Below, in pieces: positions 25,728-35,736 of a stretch of 64,000 nt of DNA. The DNA is taken from the NCBI GenBank assembly GCA_910574255.1, contig CAJTAK010000005.1, positions 85,184 to 149,183 on the forward strand, written 5' to 3'. Numbering within the stretch: position 1 is the first letter of the stretch; each line of letters starts with the position of its first letter. The notes below the pieces were generated by a model. The model worked only from the letters and a program-made list of their open reading frames with translations, had not been told where the DNA came from and made no database searches. The stretch comes from Clostridia bacterium (lineage in GTDB: Bacteria; Bacillota; Clostridia; Lachnospirales; Lachnospiraceae). The position numbers and the translations under genes were made by a program.

Positions 25728-26417
25728 ATGTATTTGGAAAGGCTAGATAAATATAAAGAAGAGGATTATCTGATGCTCTCCGGAATTCAACATTTTTCAT
25801 TTTGCAGAAGACAGTGGGCGCTCATTCATATTGAACAGCAATGGGATGAAAATCTAAGGACTGTAGAGGGAAATATTTTTCACAAAAGGGCTCATGATGG
25901 TTATTCATCAGAAAAAAGAAAGGATGTTATCATATCCAGGGGAATGCCGGTATTTTCCCGCACACTTGGAATCAACGGCGTATGTGATATTGTTGAATTT
26001 TGCCGAGATGATAAGAGGGGCGTTTCTTTGCATGGCAGAGAAGGCAGATATTTAGTTTATCCGGTAGAATACAAAAAGGGACAGCCGAAAGAGGATGAAG
26101 CAGACATTCTTCAGATGGCAGCACAGGCTATGTGTTTGGAGGAAATGCTGGAATGTGAGGTTGAAAAGGGATATTTATTTTATGGAGAAATCCGACGGCG
26201 CATAGAGGTATCCTTGAATGAAGAAATCCGGCAGAGGGTGAGAGATACGTTTGGGGAAATGCATCATTATTATGAACGCAGATATACGCCGAAGGTAAAG
26301 AGGACGAAAGCCTGTAATGCGTGTTCTTTGAAAGATTTATGTCTTCCAAAATTGATGAAAGAACGATCTGTAAAAGAATATATTTCCAAATGGGTAGAAG
26401 AGGAGAACGAGGATTGA
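25728..26417 (+). CDS. cas4: Cas4 exonuclease/adaptation factor
   Basis: A 229-residue RecB-like nuclease with a 4Fe-4S site: C26 (FSFCRRQW) and the C-terminal cluster CNACSLKDLC. The nuclease motifs include GNIFHKRAHD and VEYKKGQPKEDEADILQMAAQAMCLEEM. In type I-C, Cas4 works with Cas1-Cas2 to choose PAM-proximal prespacers and trim them. The ATG at 25728 is 78 bp after cas3; its stop overlaps the TTG of cas1. Confidence 0.95.
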   Translation: MYLERLDKYKEEDYLMLSGIQHFSFCRRQWALIHIEQQWDENLRTVEGNIFHKRAHDGYSSEKRKDVIISRGMPVFSRTLGINGVCDIVEFCRDDKRGVSLHGREGRYLVYPVEYKKGQPKEDEADILQMAAQAMCLEEMLECEVEKGYLFYGEIRRRIEVSLNEEIRQRVRDTFGEMHHYYERRYTPKVKRTKACNACSLKDLCLPKLMKERSVKEYISKWVEEENED

Positions 26418-27445
26418 AGAAGCTGCTGAATACACTTTATATTACTTCCGCAGACAAATATCTATCTTTAGATGGGGAAAATGTAGTTGTACTGTCTGAT
26501 AAACAGGAAGTGGGCAGAGTGCCGTTACATAATCTGGAAGCTATTGTGACATTTGGATTTACAGGAGCAAGCCCTGCTTTGATGGGAGCATGTGCGAAAA
26601 GGAATGTGTCACTTTCTTTCCTGTCCCAATCAGGGCGTTTTTTGGCCAGGGTTTCAGGAGAAGAGCGGGGAAATGTTCTGTTAAGAAAGAAACAATATTT
26701 TCTATCAGAAGATGAGAAAGCCAGTTTGAATATTGCTCAAAATTTCATAATTGGGAAAGTGTTTAATGCCAGATGGGTGCTGGAACGTGCAACACGGGAT
26801 CATGCGATGCGTCTGGATGTGGAGCGAATGAAAAGAGTTTCCGGGCAATTAAAGAAATCATTAAGTTCTGCCCAAAATTGTGATTCTATAGGAACTTTGC
26901 GAGGGATCGAGGGAGAAGCGGCAAGCTTGTATTTTTCCGTATTTGACGAAATGATTTTACAGCAGAAAGAGGATTTTTCTTTTCGTATAAGAAGCAGGCG
27001 TCCTCCTTTGGACGCAATAAATGCATTACTTTCTTTTACCTATACTTTGCTGACACATATGTGTGTGGCAGCATTGGAAACGGTGGGAATGGATCCTTAT
27101 GTGGGATTTATGCATACGGATCGTCCGGGAAGAGCATCTTTGGCTTTGGATTTGATGGAAGAATTGAGGCCGGTGTTTGCAGATAGGTTTGTCCTTTCTT
27201 TGATTAATAAGCGGAGGGTATCATCCTCCGGATTTCGGCAGAAAGAAAATGGGGCGGTTATCATGGATGATGATACCAGAAAGAATGTTTTGTCGGCATG
27301 GCAGATGCGAAAGCAAGAAGTAATCAAGCATCCCTTTTTAGAAGAAAAGGTAGAATGGGGGATGGTGCCATATACACAGGCATTGCTCCTGGCACGCTAT
27401 ATTCGGGGAGACTTGGATGCATATCCGCCATTTATGTGGAAATAA
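26414..27445 (+). CDS. cas1: Cas1 integrase
   Basis: A 343-residue subtype I-C Cas1 starting MKKLLNTLYITSADKYLSLDGENVVV. The metal ligands appear as Glu in LRGIEGEAAS, His in GFMHTDRPGRASLALD and Asp in the same segment. The TTG at 26414, overlapping the cas4 stop and preceded by AGAGGAG, gives the family N-terminus; upstream in-frame codons lie within cas4. With Cas2 it inserts new spacers at the leader end. Confidence 0.95.
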   Translation: MKKLLNTLYITSADKYLSLDGENVVVLSDKQEVGRVPLHNLEAIVTFGFTGASPALMGACAKRNVSLSFLSQSGRFLARVSGEERGNVLLRKKQYFLSEDEKASLNIAQNFIIGKVFNARWVLERATRDHAMRLDVERMKRVSGQLKKSLSSAQNCDSIGTLRGIEGEAASLYFSVFDEMILQQKEDFSFRIRSRRPPLDAINALLSFTYTLLTHMCVAALETVGMDPYVGFMHTDRPGRASLALDLMEELRPVFADRFVLSLINKRRVSSSGFRQKENGAVIMDDDTRKNVLSAWQMRKQEVIKHPFLEEKVEWGMVPYTQALLLARYIRGDLDAYPPFMWK

Positions 27446-27492
27446 GAAAATGTTTGGCAGTATGACAAGAAAGTGGTTTTAGGGGGATTGAA

Positions 27493-27783
27493 ATGCTTGT
27501 GCTGATTACTTATGATGTAAATACGGAGACGGATGCAGGAAAAAAACGCCTGCGCCGTGTGGCGAAGCAATGTGTGAATTATGGAAAAAGGGTTCAAAAC
27601 TCAGTTTTTGAATGTGAAATGGATGCAGCTAAATGTAGAGAGGTGAAAGCAATTCTGGAAGAGATTATTGATGTTAAGAAAGATAGTCTGCGTTTTTATT
27701 ATCTGGGGAACAATTACAAAAATAAAGTGGAGCATATTGGTGTAAAAGAAAGTTTGGATGTGAATGGTCCTTTGATTTTTTAG
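27493..27783 (+). CDS. cas2: Cas2
   Basis: A 96-residue ferredoxin-fold protein with MLVLITYDVNTETDAGKKRLRRVAKQCVNYGKRVQNSVFEC, standard for subtype I-C Cas2, the dimer that bridges Cas1 in the integration complex. AGGGGGATT precedes the ATG. It is the last cas gene; the CRISPR leader starts at its stop codon. Confidence 0.97.
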   Translation: MLVLITYDVNTETDAGKKRLRRVAKQCVNYGKRVQNSVFECEMDAAKCREVKAILEEIIDVKKDSLRFYYLGNNYKNKVEHIGVKESLDVNGPLIF

Positions 27784-27952
27784 TGCGAATCGTAAGTGAA
27801 CATAAAAAGTGTGGGGATTCGCACTGGAATTTGTGGGGGGTTTTGTGGATTTAATTTTTTTAAATATGGTGAATAAGTAGTAAGATTAGTTATTTTTGTG
27901 AAAATAGTCAGGAGATTGCTTTTGGGTTGGCATTGTTTTGGCTGTTTTTGCT
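27784..27952 (+). promoter_or_regulatory. CRISPR leader
   Basis: This 169-bp T- and G-rich tract between cas2 and the first repeat begins with a perfect 10-bp inverted repeat (AGTGCGAATC 27782-27791 / GATTCGCACT 27816-27825) that could end the cas transcript or mark the leader. Its position beside cas2, opposite the degenerate last repeat, shows it is the active end of the array. Confidence 0.8.
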
Positions 27953-29996
27953 GTCATCCTCCACACGGAGGATGTGGATTGAAATGCAAAAACGGGGACT
28001 GGGTAAATGCAGAAGAATATGTCATCCTCCACACGGAGGATGTGGATTGAAATTAACAAGTTGGTAACTGGCAGACAAAACCCCGTGGGTCATCCTCCAC
28101 ACGGAGGATGTGGATTGAAATGCAAAACGGGCAGGGGCGGCAAACGAAGCAATAGTCATCCTCCACACGGAGGATGTGGATTGAAATAGAACCGCATGAG
28201 TTTTTCGGGAACATCGCAATGTGTCATCCTCCACACGGAGGATGTGGATTGAAATCGGGGATATAAGTATAGGAGGAACACTTGGAGCACGTCATCCTCC
28301 ACACGGAGGATGTGGATTGAAATCATGTTTTGACCCGCAAGGGAGTTATACCGTTGGGTCATCCTCCACACGGAGGATGTGGATTGAAATTGATATTGGT
28401 AGCGGAAGTGACAGCGTCACGAACGGTCATCCTCCACACGGAGGATGTGGATTGAAATATTTGATTCGTCTCGGCTTCCTGCCAGCGAAAAAGTCATCCT
28501 CCACACGGAGGATGTGGATTGAAATCATTATTACAATCATTACGACGGAGAAGATCATGACGTCATCCTCCACACGGAGGATGTGGATTGAAATTTGCGG
28601 TTTCCGACAGGGGAAAACTCCCCTATCAGTCATCCTCCACACGGAGGATGTGGATTGAAATATTGAAGTCTCACCTAACGAATTCCGACGCTACTGTCAT
28701 CCTCCACACGGAGGATGTGGATTGAAATATCAAATTCATGTCGATACCTGCATCACATGCCGCAGTCATCCTCCACACGGAGGATGTGGATTGAAATCCC
28801 TTGCGGATCTTTTCAATGGTCCCATCATCCATGTCATCCTCCACACGGAGGATGTGGATTGAAATCATACTGCCGGACGGATTTTTATGGGATTAGGAGT
28901 CATCCTCCACACGGAGGATGTGGATTGAAATTTTGTAGCATATTTAAGCTGCCGGTTCCCGGGCTTGTCATCCTCCACACGGAGGATGTGGATTGAAATT
29001 GTCATACACTCTGCACACGTCAAACGGCTCGTGTCATCCTCCACACGGAGGATGTGGATTGAAATTATTTTTGGTAGAATTAGGGGATTTAGGGGGATGT
29101 CATCCTCCACACGGAGGATGTGGATTGAAATTTTATGTACACGAATAAAGGTTTTTCAAGGTTTTGTCATCCTCCACACGGAGGATGTGGATTGAAATAC
29201 AGCTTGCAGAATGCTTTGTTTGCGGCTATTTTGTCATCCTCCACACGGAGGATGTGGATTGAAATCTTGACGCTCTGAACGGAACGGCAGCGGAAGTGTG
29301 TCATCCTCCACACGGAGGATGTGGATTGAAATCCTAAAAAACACAAAGTGGGCGGACATTGTGCCGTCATCCTCCACACGGAGGATGTGGATTGAAATCA
29401 GTTGTACGTTGGAAGCTCCAGGGCTTTATTTTCGTCATCCTCCACACGGAGGATGTGGATTGAAATCAAAAATTATTTGTACCAACTTAAAGCAAAAGAG
29501 TCATCCTCCACACGGAGGATGTGGATTGAAATTGCATACTGTATCGCAGATTGACCGATTATCATGTCATCCTCCACACGGAGGATGTGGATTGAAATAC
29601 CGCTTGCGGCTCCATGCCAAGCATCTTTTGCAGAGTCATCCTCCACACGGAGGATGTGGATTGAAATACAAGCTATATAGATAGCAATGGAAGATTGCGT
29701 GCGTCATCCTCCACACGGAGGATGTGGATTGAAATGATTTTAACTGGTTGAGATAGTATTATTTTCATGTCATCCTCCACACGGAGGATGTGGATTGAAA
29801 TTCTTGTACCATCTATAAAGACACATTCAAAATATGTCATCCTCCACACGGAGGATGTGGATTGAAATCGGTTCCCGGGCTTGCTATGTTTGGCATGTTA
29901 CCGTCATCCTCCACACGGAGGATGTGGATTGAAATTAGTTCATCACGGCGTATGTTTTGAACCATCTCCGTCATCCTCCACACGGTGGATTGAAAT
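27953..29996 (+). CRISPR. Type I-C CRISPR array: 31 repeats, 30 spacers
   Basis: The 33-bp repeat (GTCATCCTCCACACGG continuing to TGGATTGAAAT) contains the stem CATCCTCC / GGAGGATG with ACAC loop and leaves an 11-nt handle TGGATTGAAAT, as expected for Cas5c processing. Repeats start at 27953, 28021, 28089 and so on to 29903, with spacers of 33-36 bases. The last copy (29970-29996) has lost six bases of the right stem arm. A further relic, GTCATTCTCCA, lies at 30032 after a spacer-sized gap. Spacers 15 (28932-28966) and 29 (29869-29902) share 14 bases end to start. The degenerate end is distal to cas2, consistent with leader-end growth. Confidence 0.99.
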
Positions 29997-30094
29997 AATG
30001 ATATAGGCTGAACCCGAAGCGCAAAACGATTGTCATTCTCCAATGATAGTAATGATAAAGTAGAAATAAAAGATTAAAAAAGGAGACCCACCCC

Positions 30095-30907
30095 ATGGAA
30101 GCAACAATCTTAGTAGACAACCTAACAAAAAATAACCTATCCCCCGAATGGGGCCTGTCCGTCTACATAGAATACGGACAACACAAAATCCTCCTGGATA
30201 CGGGAGCTTCCGGACGCTTTCTGAAAAATGCAGAAGCCATGGGAATCCCTCTTGCAGAGGTAGACTGCGGTGTGCTGTCCCATGCCCATTACGATCACGC
30301 AGACGGCATGGGCGATTTCTTCGCCTGCAATCCCAATGCAGTTTTTTACTTAAGAGAGGGAGCAAAGGAGAACTGCTATGGAAAGAAATGGTGCTTTCGC
30401 AAGTACATAGGCATTCATCGGGGCTTCTTAAAAACATACCGAGAACGGATAAAATATGTTTCAGGAAATTGCAGGATTCTGCCAGGCGTTACCTTAGTTC
30501 CCCATAGCACAAGGGGATTAGAAGAGATCGCAAAACGAGTAAATCTGTATGTAAAAGAGGGAAGAAGGCTCCGGCCGGATTCCTTTTCCCATGAGCAAAG
30601 CCTGGTTTTTGACACAGAAAAAGGACTTGTGATTTTCAGTAGCTGCTCTCATGGGGGAGCAGACAACATTATTCGTGAAACTGAGGCCGCATTCCCAGGA
30701 AAACGGCTCTATGCTATGTTGGGCGGCTTTCATCTCTACAAATCCTCCGATGCAGAAGTAAGGGCCTTGGCAGAGCGCATCCGAAAGACAGGAATTCAAA
30801 AGATTTACACAGGGCACTGTACAGGACAGAGAGCATTTGATATATTAAAGGAAGAACTGGGGGACTGCGCAGAGCAGATCTATACTGGGATGGAAATAGA
30901 ATTGTAA
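30095..30907 (+). CDS. MBL-fold metallohydrolase
   Basis: A 270-residue protein with the metallo-beta-lactamase signature SHAHYDHADG (about residues 68-77), an N-terminal WGLSVYIEYGQHKILLDTGAS, a later SSCSHGGADNII and LGGFHLYKSSD, and C-terminal TGHCTG. This arrangement matches the dihydropteroate-synthase-related MBL branch (7,8-dihydropterin-6-yl-methyl... synthase-like). The actual substrate cannot be read. AAAAAAGGAGA precedes the ATG. It lies just after the CRISPR array but is not a known cas partner. Confidence 0.85.
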   Translation: MEATILVDNLTKNNLSPEWGLSVYIEYGQHKILLDTGASGRFLKNAEAMGIPLAEVDCGVLSHAHYDHADGMGDFFACNPNAVFYLREGAKENCYGKKWCFRKYIGIHRGFLKTYRERIKYVSGNCRILPGVTLVPHSTRGLEEIAKRVNLYVKEGRRLRPDSFSHEQSLVFDTEKGLVIFSSCSHGGADNIIRETEAAFPGKRLYAMLGGFHLYKSSDAEVRALAERIRKTGIQKIYTGHCTGQRAFDILKEELGDCAEQIYTGMEIEL

Positions 30908-30975
30908 CTTTGACAACGTTCAAAAAGAACAGAAGAATATTCTGCATGATTTCCCTGTTGCTAACATTTAAGTAT

Positions 30976-31093
30976 ACGAAACCACATGCATCCCCATTAT
31001 TACACCACCATAAATGAAAGTCCGTAGTAGCGCATGGGGCATCCCTGAACTCAGTTTTCTGCTGCGCAGAAAAGGGTACTTTCATAGTAAACC
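30976..31093 (+). repeat. Dispersed hairpin repeat family C, copy 1
   Basis: About 118 bp nearly identical to 60424-60539. It contains the strong hairpin TTTTCTGC-TGC-GCAGAAAA, GAACTCAG before it and paired TGAAAGT / ACTTTCA. The element ends at the GGGAGG binding site of the following HAD gene. Confidence 0.8.
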
Positions 31094-31105
31094 GGGAGGA
31101 AAGAG

Positions 31106-31882
31106 ATGAAGATAAAAGCAGCTTTTTTTGATATTGACGGAACCTTGATTTCCCATAAGCATGGAAATATTCCGGAAGATACACGAATGGCCCTGGCTCA
31201 GCTTCGAGAAAAGGGAGTTCAAATTTTCACCTCTACAGGCAGGCACATTCTGGAATTTGCTCAGCTTCCGATTAATGATATAGCTTTTGACGGTTATGTT
31301 CTGCTGAACGGTCAGCTCTGCCTTGATCACAGAAAAGAGGTTTTATCTGGTTCTCCAATTGAAGAACAGGATATTTTGCGCATTCTCCCCCTTTTTGAAA
31401 AACAGGAGCTTCCCATTGCCTTTGTGGAAAAAGACAGGATATATATTAATTATATAGATGAAAAAGTGGAGCATGCTCAAAAGGCCATTTCCTCTGAGCT
31501 GCCGGATTTGGGGCAATACCATCCGGGAGAGAGGGTATACCTGGTAAATGTATTCTCCGACAGGGAAGAGGCTTATAAAGTATTGGAAGAGATGCCTCAT
31601 TGTAAGCTTACATGGTGGACAGAGTATGGGACAGATATTATTGCAAAAAGCGGCGGCAAGGTAATGGGAATAAAGCAGATGCTGGAATTCCATGGGATAC
31701 GGCCAGAGGAGATCATTGCCTTTGGAGACGGGGAAAATGATACAGAAATGCTGGAATTTGCCGGAATTGGCGTGGCTATGGGAAACAGTGAGGATTATGT
31801 AAAAGAACGGGCCGATTATGTGACAGACGATGTGGATGCAGGAGGAATCCTCCATGCCCTGCAGCATTTTGGAATTTTGTGA
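31106..31882 (+). CDS. Cof-type HAD-IIB family hydrolase
   Basis: A 258-residue phosphatase. Motif I FFDIDGTLISH, motif II STGRH and motif IV GDGENDTEMLEFAGIGVAMGN are intact; the C2 cap is of the Cof type that acts on sugar phosphates or flavin-like substrates. The length is normal. GGGAGGAAAGAG precedes the ATG. A family A palindrome starts at its stop codon. Substrate unknown. Confidence 0.92.
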   Translation: MKIKAAFFDIDGTLISHKHGNIPEDTRMALAQLREKGVQIFTSTGRHILEFAQLPINDIAFDGYVLLNGQLCLDHRKEVLSGSPIEEQDILRILPLFEKQELPIAFVEKDRIYINYIDEKVEHAQKAISSELPDLGQYHPGERVYLVNVFSDREEAYKVLEEMPHCKLTWWTEYGTDIIAKSGGKVMGIKQMLEFHGIRPEEIIAFGDGENDTEMLEFAGIGVAMGNSEDYVKERADYVTDDVDAGGILHALQHFGIL

Positions 31883-32003
31883 ATATTACGGAACTGGAAA
31901 CAGTAATATTCAGCCAGTGCACAAATCAATTTACAGGCACGCTTTTTGTGGCTGGGAATTGATTTAAACTTGGTGTGCTGGAAGAATATTACGGAACTGG
32001 AAT
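31881..32003 (+). repeat. Palindromic repeat family A, fourth copy
   Basis: The same architecture as the units at 5446-5760, with sequence changes that keep the outer stem: CC/GG becomes TC/GA next to ATAT, and an A-T pair in CAA becomes G-C in CAG. The element begins with GAATATTACGGAACTGG, folds through AAATCAATT / AATTGATTT and again ends ACGGAACTGGAATAGGAGG, the binding site of the next gene. Confidence 0.85.
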
Positions 32004-32014
32004 AGGAGGACACG

Positions 32015-33040
32015 ATGTTATCATTTGAGAGCGATTACATAGAGGGAGCCCATGAACGGATTTTACAGCGCCTGGCAGAGACTAATCTGGAGCAGCTAAG
32101 CGGCTATGGACAAGATCTTTATTGTCAGCGAGCCAAGGAAAAGATACGGGAGGCTTGTGAATGTCCGGAGGCTCAAATTTTCTTTTTGGTGGGCGGTACA
32201 CAGACCAATACAGTTGCCATTGATGCCTTCTTAAAATCATATGAAGGAGTTGTGGCAGCAAAAACAGGCCATGTGAGCACCCATGAAGCAGGGGCAATCG
32301 AATACCACGGCCATAAGGTATTGGAACTTCCGGAGCATCAGGGAAAAATCTGCAAAAAAGAATTGGAAGTCCTATTGAAGAACTTTTGGCAGGATGAGAA
32401 CCATGAACATATGGTGTTTCCGGGAATGGTTTATATTTCCCATCCCACAGAATATGGCACCCTCTATACAAAGGCGGAATTGGAGGAACTTGCGGCTATA
32501 TGCCGAAGCTATGAGATCCCCCTTTACATGGACGGCGCCCGTCTGGGGTATGGGCTTATGAGCCGGGATACGGATGTAACTCTTCCTGTGATAGCAGAAT
32601 ACTGTGATGCCTTTTATATTGGCGGAACCAAGGTGGGAGTCTTGTGCGGGGAAGCCCTTGTGTTTACAAAGAAGAATATGCCAAAGCATTTTCTGGCTAT
32701 TGTAAAGCAGCATGGAGCGCTTCTGGCAAAGGGGCGGCTTTTGGGAATTCAGTTTGATACTTTATTTACAGACGGACTGTACTATGAAATCAGCCGCCAT
32801 GCTATAGAGATGGCGGAGCTTCTGAAAGAGGGACTGGACCGAAAAGGATATGTCCGCTATCTGGAATCCCCCACCAATCAGCAGTTTGTTGTTTTGGAGA
32901 ATAAAAAGTACCAGGCTTTGCAAAAAGAGGTTGTTATGGGATTTTGGGAAAAGCCGGATTCGGATCATACCGTTGTCCGTCTTGCTGCAAGCTGGGCAAC
33001 AAAGCAGGAGGATGTGGAGAGGTTTCTGGAGCTTTTATGA
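32015..33040 (+). CDS. Low-specificity L-threonine aldolase / beta-eliminating lyase
   Basis: A 341-residue PLP enzyme cleaving L-threonine or allo-threonine to glycine and acetaldehyde. FESDYIEGAHERILQRL at the start, GGTQTNTVAIDAFL, HVSTHEAGAIEYHGHKV, YMDGARLGYGL and the PLP lysine in FYIGGTKVGVLCGEALV are typical. The ATG lies behind AGGAGG supplied by the family A palindrome. Production of glycine relates loosely to the glycine-responsive symporter at 2 kb. Confidence 0.93.
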   Translation: MLSFESDYIEGAHERILQRLAETNLEQLSGYGQDLYCQRAKEKIREACECPEAQIFFLVGGTQTNTVAIDAFLKSYEGVVAAKTGHVSTHEAGAIEYHGHKVLELPEHQGKICKKELEVLLKNFWQDENHEHMVFPGMVYISHPTEYGTLYTKAELEELAAICRSYEIPLYMDGARLGYGLMSRDTDVTLPVIAEYCDAFYIGGTKVGVLCGEALVFTKKNMPKHFLAIVKQHGALLAKGRLLGIQFDTLFTDGLYYEISRHAIEMAELLKEGLDRKGYVRYLESPTNQQFVVLENKKYQALQKEVVMGFWEKPDSDHTVVRLAASWATKQEDVERFLELL

Positions 33041-33078
33041 AAGAGCAGGGATTGATTGGATTCTATCTCGAAAAGGGC

Positions 33079-33107
33079 TTGAACATTTTGTAAATGTATG
33101 GTAAACT
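33079..33107 (+). promoter_or_regulatory. Promoter of secG
   Basis: TTGAAC (33079-33084), a 17-bp spacer and TAAACT (33102-33107), about 30 bp before secG. Confidence 0.7.
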
Positions 33108-33137
33108 GTATTTTGTTTGGCTGTAGGAGGTGTGATA

Positions 33138-33374
33138 ATGGGCATTTTGAGGATTATTCTTACAATTGTATTTGTTTTGGTAAGTTTAGGTTTGACTGTA
33201 ATTGTTTTGATGCAGGAAGGGAAATCAGCAGGTTTGGGTGCTATAGCAGGCGGCAATTCTTTCTGGGAGCAGAATAAGAACCGTTCCACTGAGGGAAAGC
33301 TTGTATTGGCGACAAAGATTTTGGCGGCGGCCTTTATTGTACTGGCGCTTTTGCTGAATATGAGTTTTATCTAA
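33138..33374 (+). CDS. secG: Preprotein translocase subunit SecG
   Basis: A 78-residue membrane protein with two hydrophobic helices (residues about 5-24 and 55-75) and the conserved SVILLQ-like VIVLMQEGKSAGLGAIAGG linker. It assists SecYE-dependent export. The ATG at 33138 follows AGGAGG. The order secG-rnr-smpB is conserved in Firmicutes; a terminator lies between secG and rnr here. Confidence 0.93.
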   Translation: MGILRIILTIVFVLVSLGLTVIVLMQEGKSAGLGAIAGGNSFWEQNKNRSTEGKLVLATKILAAAFIVLALLLNMSFI

Positions 33375-33389
33375 AGAAGACAGGTAAAG

Positions 33390-33425
33390 AAGCACTTCCG
33401 GATTTGGCCGAGAGTGCTTTTTTGT
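33390..33425 (+). terminator. Terminator/attenuator after secG
   Basis: AAGCACT pairs with AGTGCTT around a 14-base loop, followed by TTTTTTGTT. It could reduce read-through into rnr. Confidence 0.8.
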
Positions 33426-33560
33426 TATAATTGGCATCAGCATTTAATTTTTCGTTTTTCTCTAATATTTAGAAAAGTTTTGGAATTTTCCCATAAGATG
33501 AAGGCTCTCTGGGTAGAATTTTGTAGTAGAGGTATTAAAATTAGTTTTAACGGAGTGTTT

Positions 33561-35696
33561 ATGGACAATCGGAGTTTGGAAGAAAAGAAAAAAATTATTT
33601 ATGAATTTATCTGTGATACCCGCTATGTTCCTATGAAGCAGAAGGAGCTGGCTGTATTGCTGCAGGTAGAAAAAGAACGGAGAGCAGAGCTTGCGCAGGC
33701 TTTGGAGGCTCTTTTGGCGGAGGGGAAGATTCAGCTTTCAAAACGGGGACGTTATTCAAAAGCAGAGGCAAAGATGGTCACAGGCGTATTTACCAGTCAT
33801 GCAAAGGGCTTCGGCTTTGTGTCAGTAGAGGATCAGGAAGAGGATATCTTTATTGGAGAGGATGACACCAAGGATGCATTTCTGGGGGATACGGTGCAGG
33901 TGGCCCTCAAAGGGAAGTCGGGAGGGAAGCGCCAGGAGGGTGTTATTGTTCAGGTCTTGTCCCATGGCATCACAGAGGTGGTAGGCACCTTTGAGAGAAG
34001 CAAAAGCTTTGGCTTTGTAGTGCCGGACAACCAGCGGATTACCAGAGATATTTTTATTCCTCTGGAGTATACCAAAGGGGCGGTTACCGGGCATAAGGTT
34101 GTGGCAAAGCTGACGGATTACGGCGCCGGACGGAAGAATCCGGAGGGATGTATAACGGAGATTCTGGGACACAGCAACGATCCGGGTGCAGACATTCTGT
34201 CCATTGTTCGAGCCTATCAGATTCCCATGGAATTTCCGGAGAGGGTGTTAAATCAGGCAAAGCGCAATGCAAAACCAGTGTCCGAGGCGGATATGCTGGG
34301 ACGTCTGGATCTGAGGGATGAAATCTGTGTCACCATTGACGGGGAGGATGCCAAGGATTTGGATGATGCAGTTTCTGTACGGAAGGAAGGAGAGAATTAC
34401 ATCTTAAGTGTGCACATTGCAGATGTAACCAATTATGTCCAGGAGAACAGCGCTTTGGATTGGGAAGCATTCCTTCGGGGAACCAGCGTGTATCTGGTGG
34501 ATCGGGTAATTCCCATGCTGCCCCACAGTCTTTCCAATGGCATCTGCTCTCTGAATGCGGGGGAGGATCGGCTAACCTTAAGCTGTATTATGACAGTGGA
34601 TCCAAAGGGGAAAATCATCGATCACACCATAGGGGAGACTGTGATCCGGGTCACAAGGCGGATGAGCTATACCAGTGTAAAGAAGATTCTGGAGGATCGG
34701 GACGAAGCGGAATGCAGAGAATACGAAGAGCTGGTTCCTATGTTTGAGGAGATGGACAAGCTTGCAGGGCTTCTTCGCAGACGGCGGAGGAAACGGGGCT
34801 CCATTGACTTTGATTTTCCGGAGTCCAAGATTTTACTGGACGAGCTGGGGCTGCCTGTGGAGATTCGTCCCTATGAGCGGAATACGGCTACCAGGATTAT
34901 TGAGGATTTTATGCTGGCGGCAAATGAGACAGTGGCGGCGGATTACTATTGGCAGGCACAGCCTTTTGTATACAGAGTTCATGAAAAACCGGATGCCAAG
35001 CGGCTTCACAAGCTGGGGCTCTTTCTGCGGAACTTTGGATATTCTCTGCGTGTAGGAGGGGATGAGGTGCATCCGGGAGAGATTCAGAAGCTGCTTGATC
35101 GGCTGGAGGGAACACCGGAGGAAGCTATGCTGAGCCGGCTGACTCTTCGGGCCATGCAGAAGGCGAAGTATTCTACGGACTGCACCGGGCATTTCGGACT
35201 GGCGGCGGAGCAATACTGCCATTTTACATCTCCTATCCGCAGGTATCCGGATCTGCAGATTCACCGGATTATCAAGGAGAATCTGCGGGGGCGCTTAGAT
35301 GCCGGACGGACGGAGCACTATGAGACGATTCTGCCGCAGGTGGCAAAACATGCCAGCGAGACGGAGCAAAGGGCTGACGAGGCAGAACGGGAGACAGAGA
35401 AGCTGAAAAAGGTGGAATATATGGAGCAGCATATTGGGGAAATCTTTGAAGGGGTTATTTCCGGGATTACCCAGTATGGCTTGTATGTGGAGCTGTCCAA
35501 TACAGTGGAAGGGCTGGTTCATGTGAATTCTCTGGAGGATGACTATTATGAGTATGCGGATGATGCTTATGAGCTTAGAGGGCAGCGAAGCAAAAAGGTC
35601 TACCGGCTGGGAGAGCGGGTGCGAATCCGGGTGAAAGGAACAGACAGGTTATGTAGGACGATTGATTTTGAACTTGCATTGAGCACAGGGGAATAA
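33561..35696 (+). CDS. rnr: Ribonuclease R
   Basis: A 711-residue 3'-5' exoribonuclease that degrades structured RNA and tmRNA-tagged messages. Order: N-terminal winged helix (about 1-65), cold-shock domains ([33 protein letters not shown]), the RNB catalytic domain with [16 protein letters not shown] (catalytic Asp residues) and [16 protein letters not shown], then a C-terminal S1 domain ([15 protein letters not shown]). The ATG at 33561 is chosen as the family N-terminus; upstream in-frame codons would add 49 unrelated residues. Confidence 0.96.
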   Translation: MDNRSLEEKKKIIYEFICDTRYVPMKQKELAVLLQVEKERRAELAQALEALLAEGKIQLSKRGRYSKAEAKMVTGVFTSHAKGFGFVSVEDQEEDIFIGEDDTKDAFLGDTVQVALKGKSGGKRQEGVIVQVLSHGITEVVGTFERSKSFGFVVPDNQRITRDIFIPLEYTKGAVTGHKVVAKLTDYGAGRKNPEGCITEILGHSNDPGADILSIVRAYQIPMEFPERVLNQAKRNAKPVSEADMLGRLDLRDEICVTIDGEDAKDLDDAVSVRKEGENYILSVHIADVTNYVQENSALDWEAFLRGTSVYLVDRVIPMLPHSLSNGICSLNAGEDRLTLSCIMTVDPKGKIIDHTIGETVIRVTRRMSYTSVKKILEDRDEAECREYEELVPMFEEMDKLAGLLRRRRRKRGSIDFDFPESKILLDELGLPVEIRPYERNTATRIIEDFMLAANETVAADYYWQAQPFVYRVHEKPDAKRLHKLGLFLRNFGYSLRVGGDEVHPGEIQKLLDRLEGTPEEAMLSRLTLRAMQKAKYSTDCTGHFGLAAEQYCHFTSPIRRYPDLQIHRIIKENLRGRLDAGRTEHYETILPQVAKHASETEQRADEAERETEKLKKVEYMEQHIGEIFEGVISGITQYGLYVELSNTVEGLVHVNSLEDDYYEYADDAYELRGQRSKKVYRLGERVRIRVKGTDRLCRTIDFELALSTGE

Positions 35697-35736
35697 CTCA
35701 CTGGGGAGTAAAGGATATAAAGGAGAATGGGAGATT

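Noticed and set aside
28007..30043. Several ORFs rich in HPPHGGCGLK or ILRVEDD repeats.
   Set aside because: They are translations of the CRISPR repeats.
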